NCBI RefSeq assembly: GCF_002934455.1
Contig: NZ_PTIR01000002.1
Coordinates: 1 to 64,000, forward strand
Direction: 5' to 3'
Length of the DNA stretch: 64,000 nt
Source: Trinickia symbiotica
GTDB taxonomy: Bacteria; Pseudomonadota; Gammaproteobacteria; Burkholderiales; Burkholderiaceae
Position 1 is the first letter of the stretch, and each line of letters starts with the position of its first letter. This document shows, in pieces, positions 8,033 to 17,182 of this stretch. The notes under the pieces are model-generated. The model had not been told where the DNA came from. It saw only the letters and a list, made by a program, of their open reading frames with translations, and did not search any database. The translations under genes were made by a program, and so were the position numbers.

Positions 8033-8914
8033 ATGAGCATCGCACTCTCACTCGAGCAAGACATGCATGCGCCCGCCGGCACGCCGAGGGCCCGCTTGTC
8101 CCTGCGCGCGCTCGCGTACCGGCGCATCGCTCCCGGCGCGGGCGGCATCGAGGACTTGAGCTACGCGGCTGCCGCGCTCGGTGCACGGATCGCCGAAGAG
8201 GCGCATGCGTGCGTCGAGCCGGGGCTTGCGATTTCTGACTATGCGATCAGCTCGACGATTCTCTCCCCAATGTTGATGGACGAATCGCAGACGAGCCGCG
8301 CGCTGATCGGCGCGATCGAATCGCGCATGCATCGACGCGTCGATTGGATGACGCACGGCTATGAGTGCGCAGGCTGGGGCTTCGTCTTTCGATATCTGCT
8401 CGAGAAGGCTGCGGCAAGCGGGCGCCGGCGGCTGCTTCTGCAGATCGTCGATGTCGACATTCACTGCTTTACATACTGGTTGGCCAACGAGCAATGGGGC
8501 CACTCGGGCTTCGGCATCTGCACGATCGTCGTCGACGTGGAGCCGGGTGAGACATGGCCGGTTCTGGTGGGTGCCGCGACCCAAGCCAACGCGATGGTGC
8601 AGATGGGACGCGCCTTGCGCTCGTTCAGCGCGGAGCGTCCCGGTGTTCCTCTCGCTGTGCCGTTTTTTCGCGAAGCGTCGCGCCGAGTGCTCGTCAACAT
8701 GCTCACGGGCGCGGCTATTCATCCTGACGGTTACGAGCGGTTCGGGCATTCCTTCGGCAGCGATCCCTGGATATCGGTCCTGCTGCATAGGCTCCATGAC
8801 GCAGGGTCATGCCGCTCCACGATCGTCAACTCCCTTGCGCTAAACGGGTATTTCGCGATGGCCGAGATGACCTTCGCGCCCGACGCAACGTTCCGCCTGG
8901 AGATGGAGCGATGA
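8033..8914 (+). CDS. Degenerate KAS III-like (thiolase-fold) protein
   Basis: This 293-residue protein is not an obvious ketosynthase, but THGYECAGWGFVFRYLLEKA followed by a SGRRRLLLQIVD strand matches the KAS III nucleophile elbow; the cysteine is residue 112. The C-terminal half (SFGSDPWISVLLHRLHD, then STIVNSLALNGYFAMAEM) matches the region of the usual GNTSAAS asparagine loop, but the HQAN histidine and the asparagine are not found. It may be an acyltransferase, a structural partner of the other KAS III proteins, or inactive. Its stop overlaps the next ATG. Confidence 0.5.
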   Translation: MSIALSLEQDMHAPAGTPRARLSLRALAYRRIAPGAGGIEDLSYAAAALGARIAEEAHACVEPGLAISDYAISSTILSPMLMDESQTSRALIGAIESRMHRRVDWMTHGYECAGWGFVFRYLLEKAAASGRRRLLLQIVDVDIHCFTYWLANEQWGHSGFGICTIVVDVEPGETWPVLVGAATQANAMVQMGRALRSFSAERPGVPLAVPFFREASRRVLVNMLTGAAIHPDGYERFGHSFGSDPWISVLLHRLHDAGSCRSTIVNSLALNGYFAMAEMTFAPDATFRLEMER

Positions 8915-9489
8915 AAGCGCACTACCGATTGCAGGCGGATCCGCGCAGCGGCGCATTGCTGCTGCCCGCATCGACATACAACGTGCCGCTAGCGACGCCC
9001 GAGGACTACGCGCGCATCGCGCTTTATCAGCCTCACGAAAACACACCCGTCCTGCTCGATCACGCTCAGTATTTTCGCTTTTTGTCGGCGCTGGCCGACG
9101 CTGTCTGGCGCTCGCTCGGCGACAAAGCACGGCTCTTCATTCAGCTTCGAGCGCCGTTCATCGATTCGCTGCCCGCGAATCTCCTCGATGCGCGCGTGGT
9201 GCTCGGGACGGGGCTGGCCAATGAAATGAACTTCTGGACGGCGGCCGGACCGGGACCATCGCTTTGGATAACCGACCGCATCCGACGCGACCTCGATTAC
9301 CCCGGCGACAACACGCTGACCTGTGCCGCGCCGGACGCGCGCTGGCTCGATGCCGCCGATGCGGTGCTGACGCGCGCCTGGCCCGGGCACGCGGTACGGC
9401 TCGTGCGCGTCGAGCGCATTGCCGACCCCGACGACCTTCCGCGATCCTACGACCACGCCGGTCGTCTTCACCGGCACCGGAGACCATGA
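8911..9489 (+). CDS. Conserved-looking protein of unknown function
   Basis: 192 residues, starting at ATG 8911, which overlaps the previous stop (ATGA). Its own stop overlaps the next ATG, so it is translationally coupled on both sides. I do not recognise the family. The sequence has no signal peptide or membrane segment and is mixed alpha/beta in appearance (ARIALYQPHENTPVLL, DKARLFIQLRAPFIDSL). Placed between a KAS III-like gene and the diiron gene, it may be an accessory domain of one of them. Confidence 0.6.
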   Translation: MKAHYRLQADPRSGALLLPASTYNVPLATPEDYARIALYQPHENTPVLLDHAQYFRFLSALADAVWRSLGDKARLFIQLRAPFIDSLPANLLDARVVLGTGLANEMNFWTAAGPGPSLWITDRIRRDLDYPGDNTLTCAAPDARWLDAADAVLTRAWPGHAVRLVRVERIADPDDLPRSYDHAGRLHRHRRP

Positions 9490-10472
9490 TGCACGCACAC
9501 ACGCCTGATATCGAACAGATTCGATGGGCCATGCCCGTCGACGCGCTGATGTCGACCGATTACGAGTTGCGCGAGCTCGCACTCAACAATCTCTACGAAA
9601 AGGCAAAGGCCGCGCAGTGGGACGTTGCGAAAGACATTGACTGGAGCACGGAGCTCGATGCGGACAATCCGCTCGGCATGCCCGACCCGACGTTGCTGAT
9701 TTATGGCACGCAACTGTGGGACAAGCTCGATGCAGCGGGCCGCAGAGAAGTTCGGCACCATGCGCAGGCCTGGCTCCTCTCGCAGATCCTTCATGGCGAG
9801 CAGGCCGCGCTGATCTGTGCGGCGAAACTCGCATCGGCGGAGGAGGGGCTGTCCGCGCGGCTTTGCGCAGCCACGCAGATGATGGACGAGGCAAGGCACG
9901 TCGAAGCCTATGCGAAGCTCGTGAACGAGAAGTTCAGTACGAGCTATCCGATGAGCAAGTCGCTCAAGGGCTTGCTCGAGGATACGATCACGTCGACTCA
10001 TCTCGACATGACGAATCTCGGCATGCAGGTGCTCGTGGAGGGTATCGCGCTATCGATCTTCCAGAGTGTCGTCGCCTACAGCACGGATCCGTTCATCAAA
10101 GACCTGTTCTCCCGCATTCAGCGAGATGAGTCGCGCCACTTCGCGGTGGGCAGGATCACACTTTGCCGCGTCTACAGCGAAATGTCGTCGACCGAGCTCA
10201 AGGAGCGCGAAGAGTTCGTCAGCGAGGGCGCGTCGGTGCTGTACGAGCACCTTTGCGCCGACGACATCTGGGAGCCGATGGGCTTCTCGAAGGAAGCATG
10301 CGCCCAGATGGTGCGCGATTCGGAAGTATCGAGCACGATACGGCGCTCGATCTTCAGGCGCCTCGTTCCGACGATCCGCGAGATGGGCTTGCTCACGCCG
10401 CGCGTGCGGCGCACGTTCGAGCAGCTCGACGTGATCGACTATGAAGTCATGCCGTTGTCGTTGAACGCGTGA
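9486..10472 (+). CDS. Ferritin-like diiron protein, possible oxygenase
   Basis: A 328-residue helical protein with the metal ligands of ferritin-like diiron enzymes: glutamate in HGEQAA (about 105), DEARHVEAY (about 134), glutamate in VEGIAL (about 185) and DESRHF (about 215). Members of this fold include ribonucleotide-reductase-like oxidases and N-oxygenases of the AurF/CmlI kind; the exact reaction cannot be read from the sequence. The frame is open upstream to 9264, but ATG 9486 overlaps the previous stop. It probably oxidises a carrier-bound chain or an amine. Confidence 0.75.
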   Translation: MMHAHTPDIEQIRWAMPVDALMSTDYELRELALNNLYEKAKAAQWDVAKDIDWSTELDADNPLGMPDPTLLIYGTQLWDKLDAAGRREVRHHAQAWLLSQILHGEQAALICAAKLASAEEGLSARLCAATQMMDEARHVEAYAKLVNEKFSTSYPMSKSLKGLLEDTITSTHLDMTNLGMQVLVEGIALSIFQSVVAYSTDPFIKDLFSRIQRDESRHFAVGRITLCRVYSEMSSTELKEREEFVSEGASVLYEHLCADDIWEPMGFSKEACAQMVRDSEVSSTIRRSIFRRLVPTIREMGLLTPRVRRTFEQLDVIDYEVMPLSLNA

Positions 10473-10476
10473 TGCC

Positions 10477-11460
10477 ATGACGCCCGTCGATCGTTCCCGT
10501 CATTGGCTCGGCATCGACGCGGCGGCTTACGAGCTGCCGGGTCAGCCCATCGATATCGAAGCATGGGCGACTCGTCATGCGTACCGGCGTGAACGCGTCG
10601 AGGCCATCGTCGAATCGGGTTGCCGCTATTTTCACGTGGCCCCCGAGATCGGCGAAGTCGAGCTCGCGACGCGCGCCGTCGGACGACTGATCGATGAGGC
10701 CGGACTCGCCCCCTCGGAAGTCGACTTGCTGGTACACGTTCATACGCAACAGTTCAGCGTACCCGCCGCGCCGCGCAGTCTGCCGCACGAGGTTGCGAAG
10801 GCTCACCGCATGAGGCCGCTTTGGAGCGCATCGGTCGCCCAACTGAACTGCGTGTCCATCGCGGCCGGCATTCGCGCCGTGGATGCGCTTTTCTCGGCCT
10901 ATGCGCAGGCTAACGCGGCGCTCATTGTTTCTGTCGATCGCGTTTACGGCGAGGACTATCGGCTGCGTCAGATGTCGGGGATTCAATGCGACGGCGCCGC
11001 CTGCCTGCTTATCACGCGCGACAGCGCGCGCAATCGAATCGGCGAGGTCGCCATTCGCAACTATGCGGAGTGGCATCCGGGATCGGATGCGGTGGCAAGC
11101 ATCGAGCGCGAGATGATCGCCATGGAGTGGCAATACACGCGCGAGATCATGTCCGCGGCCTCCGACATGAGCGGCGTTCCGGTCGACGGCTTCGCGAAGA
11201 TTTTGCCGCACAACGCCGATTTGCGCGGCTGGCGATCGCTTTGCCGCGCAATGAACATCTCTGCTGAACGGCTTTTCGAAGACAACATTTTTCGCCGCGG
11301 CCACGCATGCTGCTCGGACTTCGCGATCAACCTGGCGGATGCGGGCTTCGCGGCGCTCGATGCCGGCCGGCACGTGATGGGCGTGATGCAGTCGAACACC
11401 GGAGCGTTTGCCGCCGTTACCCTCCACCCGCACTCAGGTGAAACCGATGATGGATCATGA
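10477..11460 (+). CDS. KAS III-like acyl-condensing or acyl-transfer enzyme
   Basis: This 327-residue thiolase-fold protein is the best KAS III match of the three. The nucleophile is cysteine 125 in QLNCVS and the histidine is residue 245 in LPHNAD. Where KAS III has an asparagine in GNTSAAS, this protein has GHACCSD (275-281). Loss of that asparagine is seen in KAS III relatives that transfer acyl groups instead of condensing them, such as CerJ/DpsC-like proteins. It starts four bases after the diiron gene. Confidence 0.78.
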   Translation: MTPVDRSRHWLGIDAAAYELPGQPIDIEAWATRHAYRRERVEAIVESGCRYFHVAPEIGEVELATRAVGRLIDEAGLAPSEVDLLVHVHTQQFSVPAAPRSLPHEVAKAHRMRPLWSASVAQLNCVSIAAGIRAVDALFSAYAQANAALIVSVDRVYGEDYRLRQMSGIQCDGAACLLITRDSARNRIGEVAIRNYAEWHPGSDAVASIEREMIAMEWQYTREIMSAASDMSGVPVDGFAKILPHNADLRGWRSLCRAMNISAERLFEDNIFRRGHACCSDFAINLADAGFAALDAGRHVMGVMQSNTGAFAAVTLHPHSGETDDGS

Positions 11461-12649
11461 ATCGATCGAATGCGCACCGCAAGCGGGGCTCGCCGACAAT
11501 GCGGACCTGCGCTGGCTCGCGGGACTCGATACGCCGTGCTACGTCTTCGATCCTCGCATCGTGCTGGCCCGCTATACGGCGCTGCGCGAGGCGCTCGGCA
11601 CCCGTCTCGTCGTCTCGCTGAAAGCCAATTCGAACGCCGATCTGTTCGTCCGCTGCGGCCATGCGTTCGAGGACGGAATCGAGCTGGCGAGCCAGGGCGA
11701 GCTCGATATCGTCGTCGGGCGCGGCAAGCAGCCGAAGTATCTCAACAACCCGTCGATGAGCGAGGACTTCATGCGCGCGGGTCTCGCGTCGCGCTGTCAC
11801 TTCATCATCGACAACCCCGACATGGCGCGGCGATTCATCGCGCTCGCCGCCGGCAAGCCGAAGCAGGACGTGATGCTGCGCATGAACGCCGGCGCACTCG
11901 TCGGTGAGCGCGCGCCGAAAGGCTGGCACGATCACTTCGGCATGACGATGACGGAAGCCGTGCACGTCACCGAGCTCTTCAAGGCGGCGGGCGTTGCGAT
12001 CAGCGGCCTTCACGCATTTGCGGGCTCGGGCAGCTTTCGGGTTTCCGATGCGCATGGAGACGAAGCCGACTCGCCGGATCTCGCATTTGCACTCGCCCAC
12101 GCAGCGGAACAACTCGCGCAGATCGCGCACGCGCCCATCACGTTCCTCAATGTCGGCGGCGGGTTTTCGGAGAAGGGACACGGCGAAGAGGTGTTCAGTC
12201 GCTATCGCGAGCGGCTGTCGCCGCTTGCGGCACGCTACAGCATTGCGCATGAATCGGGACGAGCCATCTTCGCGGACGCGGGTGTCTTCGTCACGCGCGT
12301 GACGGCGGTCAAGCATTGGCCGGATCGTATCGTTGCCGTCTGCGACGGCGGCATGAGCCACAACTTTCTGCTCGCGAGGACGGAATCCGTGCTGAAGGCG
12401 TGGCAGCAGCCCATCGTCGTGCCGTGCAACGGCATGCATGCAGCCGCTAGCTCCGATGCGCGGGCCGTTACGCTCGTTGGCAACACGTGCAATCGCGCTG
12501 ACGTGATCGGACGTCTTTCCGCCGACAGGCGGCCGCCCCAGCCCGGCGACTTCGTGCTGTTCGAGCAATGCGGCGCCTACAACCATTCCTATACCGTCAG
12601 CGGCTTCCTTTCGTTGAGACCAGCGAAGGTTTACATCCGCCAGGCCTGA
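11447..12649 (+). CDS. Group IV PLP-dependent decarboxylase
   Basis: A 400-residue fold-type III enzyme of the DAP/ornithine decarboxylase family. Visible are the PLP lysine in SLKANSN (about 59), HAFAGSGS (about 188), the phosphate-binding GGGFS, ESGRA (about 267), CNRADVIG and CGAYNHSY near the C-terminus. ATG 11447 lies inside the end of the KAS III-like gene with AGGTGA five bases upstream. The adjacent gene is an AMP ligase. The pair resembles exosortase-associated ligase/decarboxylase pairs and BtrK-type decarboxylases, which work on aminoacyl thioesters on a carrier protein. The substrate is inferred only. Confidence 0.8.
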   Translation: MMDHESIECAPQAGLADNADLRWLAGLDTPCYVFDPRIVLARYTALREALGTRLVVSLKANSNADLFVRCGHAFEDGIELASQGELDIVVGRGKQPKYLNNPSMSEDFMRAGLASRCHFIIDNPDMARRFIALAAGKPKQDVMLRMNAGALVGERAPKGWHDHFGMTMTEAVHVTELFKAAGVAISGLHAFAGSGSFRVSDAHGDEADSPDLAFALAHAAEQLAQIAHAPITFLNVGGGFSEKGHGEEVFSRYRERLSPLAARYSIAHESGRAIFADAGVFVTRVTAVKHWPDRIVAVCDGGMSHNFLLARTESVLKAWQQPIVVPCNGMHAAASSDARAVTLVGNTCNRADVIGRLSADRRPPQPGDFVLFEQCGAYNHSYTVSGFLSLRPAKVYIRQA

Positions 12650-12659
12650 TGGAGCGATC

Positions 12660-14264
12660 ATGAACGACTCCCATTCGACGAATGCTCACATCCGCCTTTT
12701 CGATCTGCTCGAGGCGGCGGCCGCGCACGTTCCGCACGGCATGGCGATAGCCGACGAAAGTCGACGCGTCGACTACACGCAGTTGCTCGCCGACGTACGC
12801 AGAGCGGCGGCGGGCTTGCGTACGGCAGGCATCGGGCGAGGCGATCGCGTTGCAACCTACGCACCCAAGCGATACGAAGCCGTCGTGACGATGCTCGCGG
12901 CCAATCTTGCAGGCGCGATTATCGTGCCGATCAATCCGCAATTGAAGGAGCATCAAGTCCGATACATCCTCGACGACAGCGGCGCCAAGTTATTGCTGAC
13001 GACCGAGCCGCGTCTTCGCCGGCTGCCCGATGTAGGGGACAGCATCGCATGCTGGGTCGTCGAGCGGCTCGACGCGCTTTCCATCGAAGATTCGTCGGTT
13101 GCCGCCCGCTCGACATTTCATGTGCCCGATGTTGCCGTCGTCGATTCGGATCCGGCTGCGCTGCTCTACACGTCCGGCTCGACGGGGAAACCAAAGGGGG
13201 TGGTGCTATCGCAGCGCAACCTTGTCGCGGGCGCGCAAAGCGTTGCGGCATACCAGCGACTTTCCCGCGACGACGTGATTCTCGGCGTGCTGCCGCTAAG
13301 CTTCGACGCAGGGCTGAGTCAACTCACGTCATCGATTGCCGCCGGCGCTTGCTATGCGCCGCTCGATTTCCTCAAGGCCGGCGAGGTGCCGCAATACTGC
13401 GAGCGCGTGGGCGTCACATCGATTACGGGCGTCCCACCGCTATGGATGCAGCTTGCGGATGCGAACTGGCCGATCGAGACGGGTGCGCGGATTCGCCGCT
13501 TCGCGAACACCGGCGGCCACATGCCGACGCCGTTGTTGCAGCGGTTGCAGCGGCTCTATCCGAACGCGCTGCCGTACTTGATGTACGGCCTGACGGAGGC
13601 GTTCCGCTCGACTTACCTTGCCCCCGAAGATGCGGCCGCGAGGCCGGCGTCGATCGGCAAGGCGGTGCCCAATGCCGAAATCCTCGTGCTGAGACCGGAC
13701 GGCAGCGCGTGCGCCGACGACGAGCCGGGCGAGCTCGTCCATCGCGGTGCATTCGTGACGCTCGGTTATTGGAATCAGCCCGAATTGACGGCCCAGCGCT
13801 TTCGGCCGCTGCCGCATGCGCATCGGCAGATCCCGCTCGAGGACAAGGCCGTGTGGTCCGGCGACATCGTGCGCCGTGATAAGGACGGCTACCTGTATTT
13901 CGTTGCACGCGCCGACGACATGATCAAGACCTCGGGCTATCGCGTGAGTCCGACTGAAATCGAGGACATCGTCTTCACCTGCGGCGACGTGATCGAAGCC
14001 GCCGCGTTCGGCGTCCCTCATCCTGCGCTGGGCCAGGGCATCGTCGTATGCGCATGCGCCAGCGGCGATCGCGAGACCGCGGCGCAATCGATCGTGCGTG
14101 CATGCCGGGAGCAACTGCCATCGTACATGCTGCCGCTTCACATCGAAGTACGTGATGAACCGCTGCCGCGCAACCCCAACGGGAAGATCGATCGTCCCCT
14201 GCTGAAGGCCGAGCATGCCGACCGGTTCGAATCCGAGCCGCAGCGTGCCGTGGTGGAGGAGTGA
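12660..14264 (+). CDS. AMP-dependent acid ligase
   Basis: A 534-residue adenylate-forming enzyme with YTSGSTGKPKGVVLSQ (about 170), YGLTEAF, WSGDIV, the hinge RADDMIKTSGYRVSPTE and the catalytic lysine in NPNGKIDRP. It resembles acyl-CoA ligases linked to PLP decarboxylases and is clearly distinct from the FAAL at 540. It could load an amino or dicarboxylic acid onto the ACP for the decarboxylase encoded just upstream. It lies 10 bases after that gene, and its stop codon overlaps the next start. Confidence 0.82.
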   Translation: MNDSHSTNAHIRLFDLLEAAAAHVPHGMAIADESRRVDYTQLLADVRRAAAGLRTAGIGRGDRVATYAPKRYEAVVTMLAANLAGAIIVPINPQLKEHQVRYILDDSGAKLLLTTEPRLRRLPDVGDSIACWVVERLDALSIEDSSVAARSTFHVPDVAVVDSDPAALLYTSGSTGKPKGVVLSQRNLVAGAQSVAAYQRLSRDDVILGVLPLSFDAGLSQLTSSIAAGACYAPLDFLKAGEVPQYCERVGVTSITGVPPLWMQLADANWPIETGARIRRFANTGGHMPTPLLQRLQRLYPNALPYLMYGLTEAFRSTYLAPEDAAARPASIGKAVPNAEILVLRPDGSACADDEPGELVHRGAFVTLGYWNQPELTAQRFRPLPHAHRQIPLEDKAVWSGDIVRRDKDGYLYFVARADDMIKTSGYRVSPTEIEDIVFTCGDVIEAAAFGVPHPALGQGIVVCACASGDRETAAQSIVRACREQLPSYMLPLHIEVRDEPLPRNPNGKIDRPLLKAEHADRFESEPQRAVVEE

Positions 14265-15274
14265 TGCCGATGCTGACGATCGAGCAGATCGCCGTTCACC
14301 ACCTGCCGCGCGAGGCGTTTGCAGGCGTCCAGGCCAACGAGCGCAATACCGGTTATGCCCACATGATCGCGCCCGGCGCGAAGTTCGTGCTACCGCGCGG
14401 GCGCGGTCGCATCGATGCGGACGAGGCTGCGCGCCTCGCCCGTACCTGCAAGGTGGCGCTGCCGATCGCACCCGCCGGACAGAGCCTGTCGGATCTCGCG
14501 TCCGCGGCCGTCGGCGAGCTCGAACATTGCGTCGATTGCCAAGTATTGCGCGAGACGACGCACATCGTGGTAGCACAGTCCACGCTCAACGAGCGCATCG
14601 TCGAATCCGTCGCGGGCCGGGTTCAGTGCGAGCTGGGTTTGAAAGTTGTGCTGCCGCTCGCGCTCGGACAGTGCGGCACGCTCGGCCTCTATGCCGCCAT
14701 GCCGCTTGCCGACGGGCTTCTCGCGGGCGGAGGCCAGATTCTCTTCGTGGCCGCTGACAAGTGGCTCTATCCGTTTTTCCGGACCTATGGCGATCTGGTG
14801 TCGTATGGCGATGCGGCGGGTGCGCTGTTGATGCGCCGCGATCACGCCCGCGGCGGCACGTGCGTGCTCGGCAGCGCGCTCGTCTACGGCGATGCGATAG
14901 ATGCGCCGTGGGACCTCGATCCGCGCGAGCTCGAGCGAAAGTTGGTCGCATTGGCGGTCGAGGTCTCGGCCGATGCGCTCCAACAGGCCGATCTGCGAGT
15001 CTCGCAACTCGACTGTTTTGCGCCGGCCGGCTTCGGCGCGCGATTCAGGGCTGCGATCGCCGATGAGCTCGGTATCGACGCACAGCGAGTCTTCGCTCGC
15101 GATGACGGTGTGCATTTGTCATCAGCGGACACGCTTTCGACGCTTCACCGCATACAGACGATGCTCGCGCCCGGCGAGTCGCGGGTCACGCTGCTCTGTG
15201 ACGCTGCGATCGCGGGCATGGCGGGAGCGCTCGTTGTCGAACTTAAAGGGCGAGCGCCCGTACCGCTTCATTGA
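14264..15274 (+). CDS. Second KAS III-like protein lacking the His/Asn pair
   Basis: 336 residues. The nucleophile elbow is retained (LALGQCGTLGLY, cysteine 137) together with SYGDAAGALLM typical of KAS III. The histidine motif is replaced by FAPAGFG (252-258) and the asparagine loop by HLSSADT (284-290), so ordinary decarboxylative condensation is unlikely. It could act as an acyl shuttle or a partner for the enzyme at 10477. A GGAGGA site lies at 14255; ATG 14264 overlaps the ligase stop and ATG 14270 is an equally good start. Confidence 0.68.
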   Translation: MPMLTIEQIAVHHLPREAFAGVQANERNTGYAHMIAPGAKFVLPRGRGRIDADEAARLARTCKVALPIAPAGQSLSDLASAAVGELEHCVDCQVLRETTHIVVAQSTLNERIVESVAGRVQCELGLKVVLPLALGQCGTLGLYAAMPLADGLLAGGGQILFVAADKWLYPFFRTYGDLVSYGDAAGALLMRRDHARGGTCVLGSALVYGDAIDAPWDLDPRELERKLVALAVEVSADALQQADLRVSQLDCFAPAGFGARFRAAIADELGIDAQRVFARDDGVHLSSADTLSTLHRIQTMLAPGESRVTLLCDAAIAGMAGALVVELKGRAPVPLH

Positions 15275-15289
15275 CACCGGGGATATGAA

Positions 15290-17182
15290 ATGACTGCATA
15301 CAAGGTCAGCCTGCGTGAATTGCGATTCTTTCTCTGGGAGCTCAACGACGTCGAGCGCCGCTTTTTGTCAGCAGCGCCATACAGCGGGCGCGATCGCGCC
15401 TACTATGACACGTTGCTCGAACGCGCGCGCGACTTCGCGCTCGAGCTGGGCAAGAGCTACCGCTCGAGCGATATCGAGGGCTGCACGCTCGGCGCGAATG
15501 GCGAAGTTGCGATCCCATCGGATTTCCATGCGCTATGGACCCGCTTTCGCGCCGAGTGGGTCGCGGTCTTCGGCAACAAGCGCGCCGATGCGGCAGAGCA
15601 GGCAAGCGAAGGGAACGCTGCCCACGCGAACATCGACGTGCCGCCGATCCTGACGCAAGTGATTCTCGAGATGTTCATGGGCGCGAACCCGTCGTTCATG
15701 ACGTATGGCGGCTTTACGCGCCCCGCCACAAAGCTTTTGCAAATGCACGGAACGCCGGCACAAAAGCGTTTCGTCGACAGGCTCTCGACTTACGAATGGG
15801 ATGCGTGCTTTTGCGCTACCGAGCCGCAGGCCGGTAGCGACCTGACGGCGGTGACGACGAGCGCCGCGCCGATCGGCGGCGACGTCTACGCCGTGACCGG
15901 TGAAAAGATCTACATTTCGGCCGGCATGCACGAGTTGACCGGCAATACGCTGTACTTCGTGCTCGCCCGAGTCGACACCGCGACCCCCGATTCGTTCTCA
16001 CTGTCGTGCCTGTTGGTACCGCGGTTCTGGGAGAACGAGACGACCGGCGAGCTCGAACCGAATCACGTCGAATGCATCGGTCTGCCGCGCAAGATGGGCT
16101 TGAAGGGGTGCGCGAACACGCATCTCGTGTTTGGCCGAAGCGGCGTCACGCGTGCCTATCTGCTCGGCAATCGAAAGAATGTCGGCTTGTTGCAACTGGT
16201 GCCGCTCATGAATCAGGCGCGCATGAGCACGGGCATGTTCGGCGTCGGTGTGGCTTCGAGCGCTTACCTGCATTCGGTCGCCTACGCAAGGCGCCGTTTC
16301 CAGGGCCGGCCGATCGAGGCCGCTTCCGATACGAGCGCGCCCCGCGTACGCATCATCGAGCATGCGGACGTGCAGCGGATGCTGCTCGACATGAAGGTGC
16401 GCGTCGAGGGTTGCCGGGGCCTGCTCGGCAAGCTCGCGTCGGCTGCGACGCAGGCTGCGATTCTCGAGGCGGCCCCGGGCTCCGATACGACGGCGATCGA
16501 GCGCAACCGCAAGCTCCAGCAATTGCTGACGCCGATCTGCAAGGCGTTCATCTCCGACCAGGCATGGCGCATCTGCGAGGCCGCGATCCAGGTCCACGGG
16601 GGCATCGGTTACACCGACGCAAGCCCCGTGGAGCAGAACGCGCGCGATGTGAAAATCCTCTCGATATGGGAAGGCGCGAACTATATCCAGGCACAGGATC
16701 TGGTGCGCGACAAGCTCGGGTTCGGCCGGAACTCCGTGCTGATGCGTTATTTCCGCGAGGAGCTCGATGCGTGCCTCGATCGTCAAGCGGCAAGCGCTCA
16801 TGACAGTTTCGATCGCTGGTTCGTCGCCCTGCGTGCGGCCGCCGATGCGCTCGAGCGTGGACTGGAGCGCATTGCGCAGACGGTGCAGGGCGGGGAAATG
16901 CGCGCGAGCAGCCAGTTCTATACCCGGTTTCTCGAGATGTTCGGGCTCGTCGGCTCGGGTTGGGTTCTTCTAGAGTCAGCCTGCATCGCCGACCGGCGAT
17001 TGCGCGAAGACGACGTCAATAGCGACCTCCCTGAAAGCGCGTTCTATCGCGGCAAGATCAAGAGCGCCGCCTATTTCTTCGAAAACGTCCTGCCGCTCGT
17101 CGGGCATCAAGCGGATGTGCTCGACAGGATGTCGTCGGCCGCCTGCATGGCAACGCCGGAAGAACTTGCGGAGGCCGAATGA
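15290..17182 (+). CDS. Acyl-CoA dehydrogenase, DmdC-like long form
   Basis: A 630-residue flavoenzyme of the long acyl-CoA dehydrogenase group (about 600 residues, DmdC-like). Visible are CFCATEPQAGSDLTAV for flavin binding, GEKIYISAGMHELT, VHGGIGYTDASPVEQ and SIWEGANYIQAQDLV with the catalytic glutamate, then the extra C-terminal helical domain. It should introduce an alpha,beta double bond in an acyl thioester. The catabolic cluster in this window has its own DmdC-like enzyme at 40290, so the operon carries a private copy. Its stop overlaps the next ATG. Confidence 0.85.
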   Translation: MTAYKVSLRELRFFLWELNDVERRFLSAAPYSGRDRAYYDTLLERARDFALELGKSYRSSDIEGCTLGANGEVAIPSDFHALWTRFRAEWVAVFGNKRADAAEQASEGNAAHANIDVPPILTQVILEMFMGANPSFMTYGGFTRPATKLLQMHGTPAQKRFVDRLSTYEWDACFCATEPQAGSDLTAVTTSAAPIGGDVYAVTGEKIYISAGMHELTGNTLYFVLARVDTATPDSFSLSCLLVPRFWENETTGELEPNHVECIGLPRKMGLKGCANTHLVFGRSGVTRAYLLGNRKNVGLLQLVPLMNQARMSTGMFGVGVASSAYLHSVAYARRRFQGRPIEAASDTSAPRVRIIEHADVQRMLLDMKVRVEGCRGLLGKLASAATQAAILEAAPGSDTTAIERNRKLQQLLTPICKAFISDQAWRICEAAIQVHGGIGYTDASPVEQNARDVKILSIWEGANYIQAQDLVRDKLGFGRNSVLMRYFREELDACLDRQAASAHDSFDRWFVALRAAADALERGLERIAQTVQGGEMRASSQFYTRFLEMFGLVGSGWVLLESACIADRRLREDDVNSDLPESAFYRGKIKSAAYFFENVLPLVGHQADVLDRMSSAACMATPEELAEAE

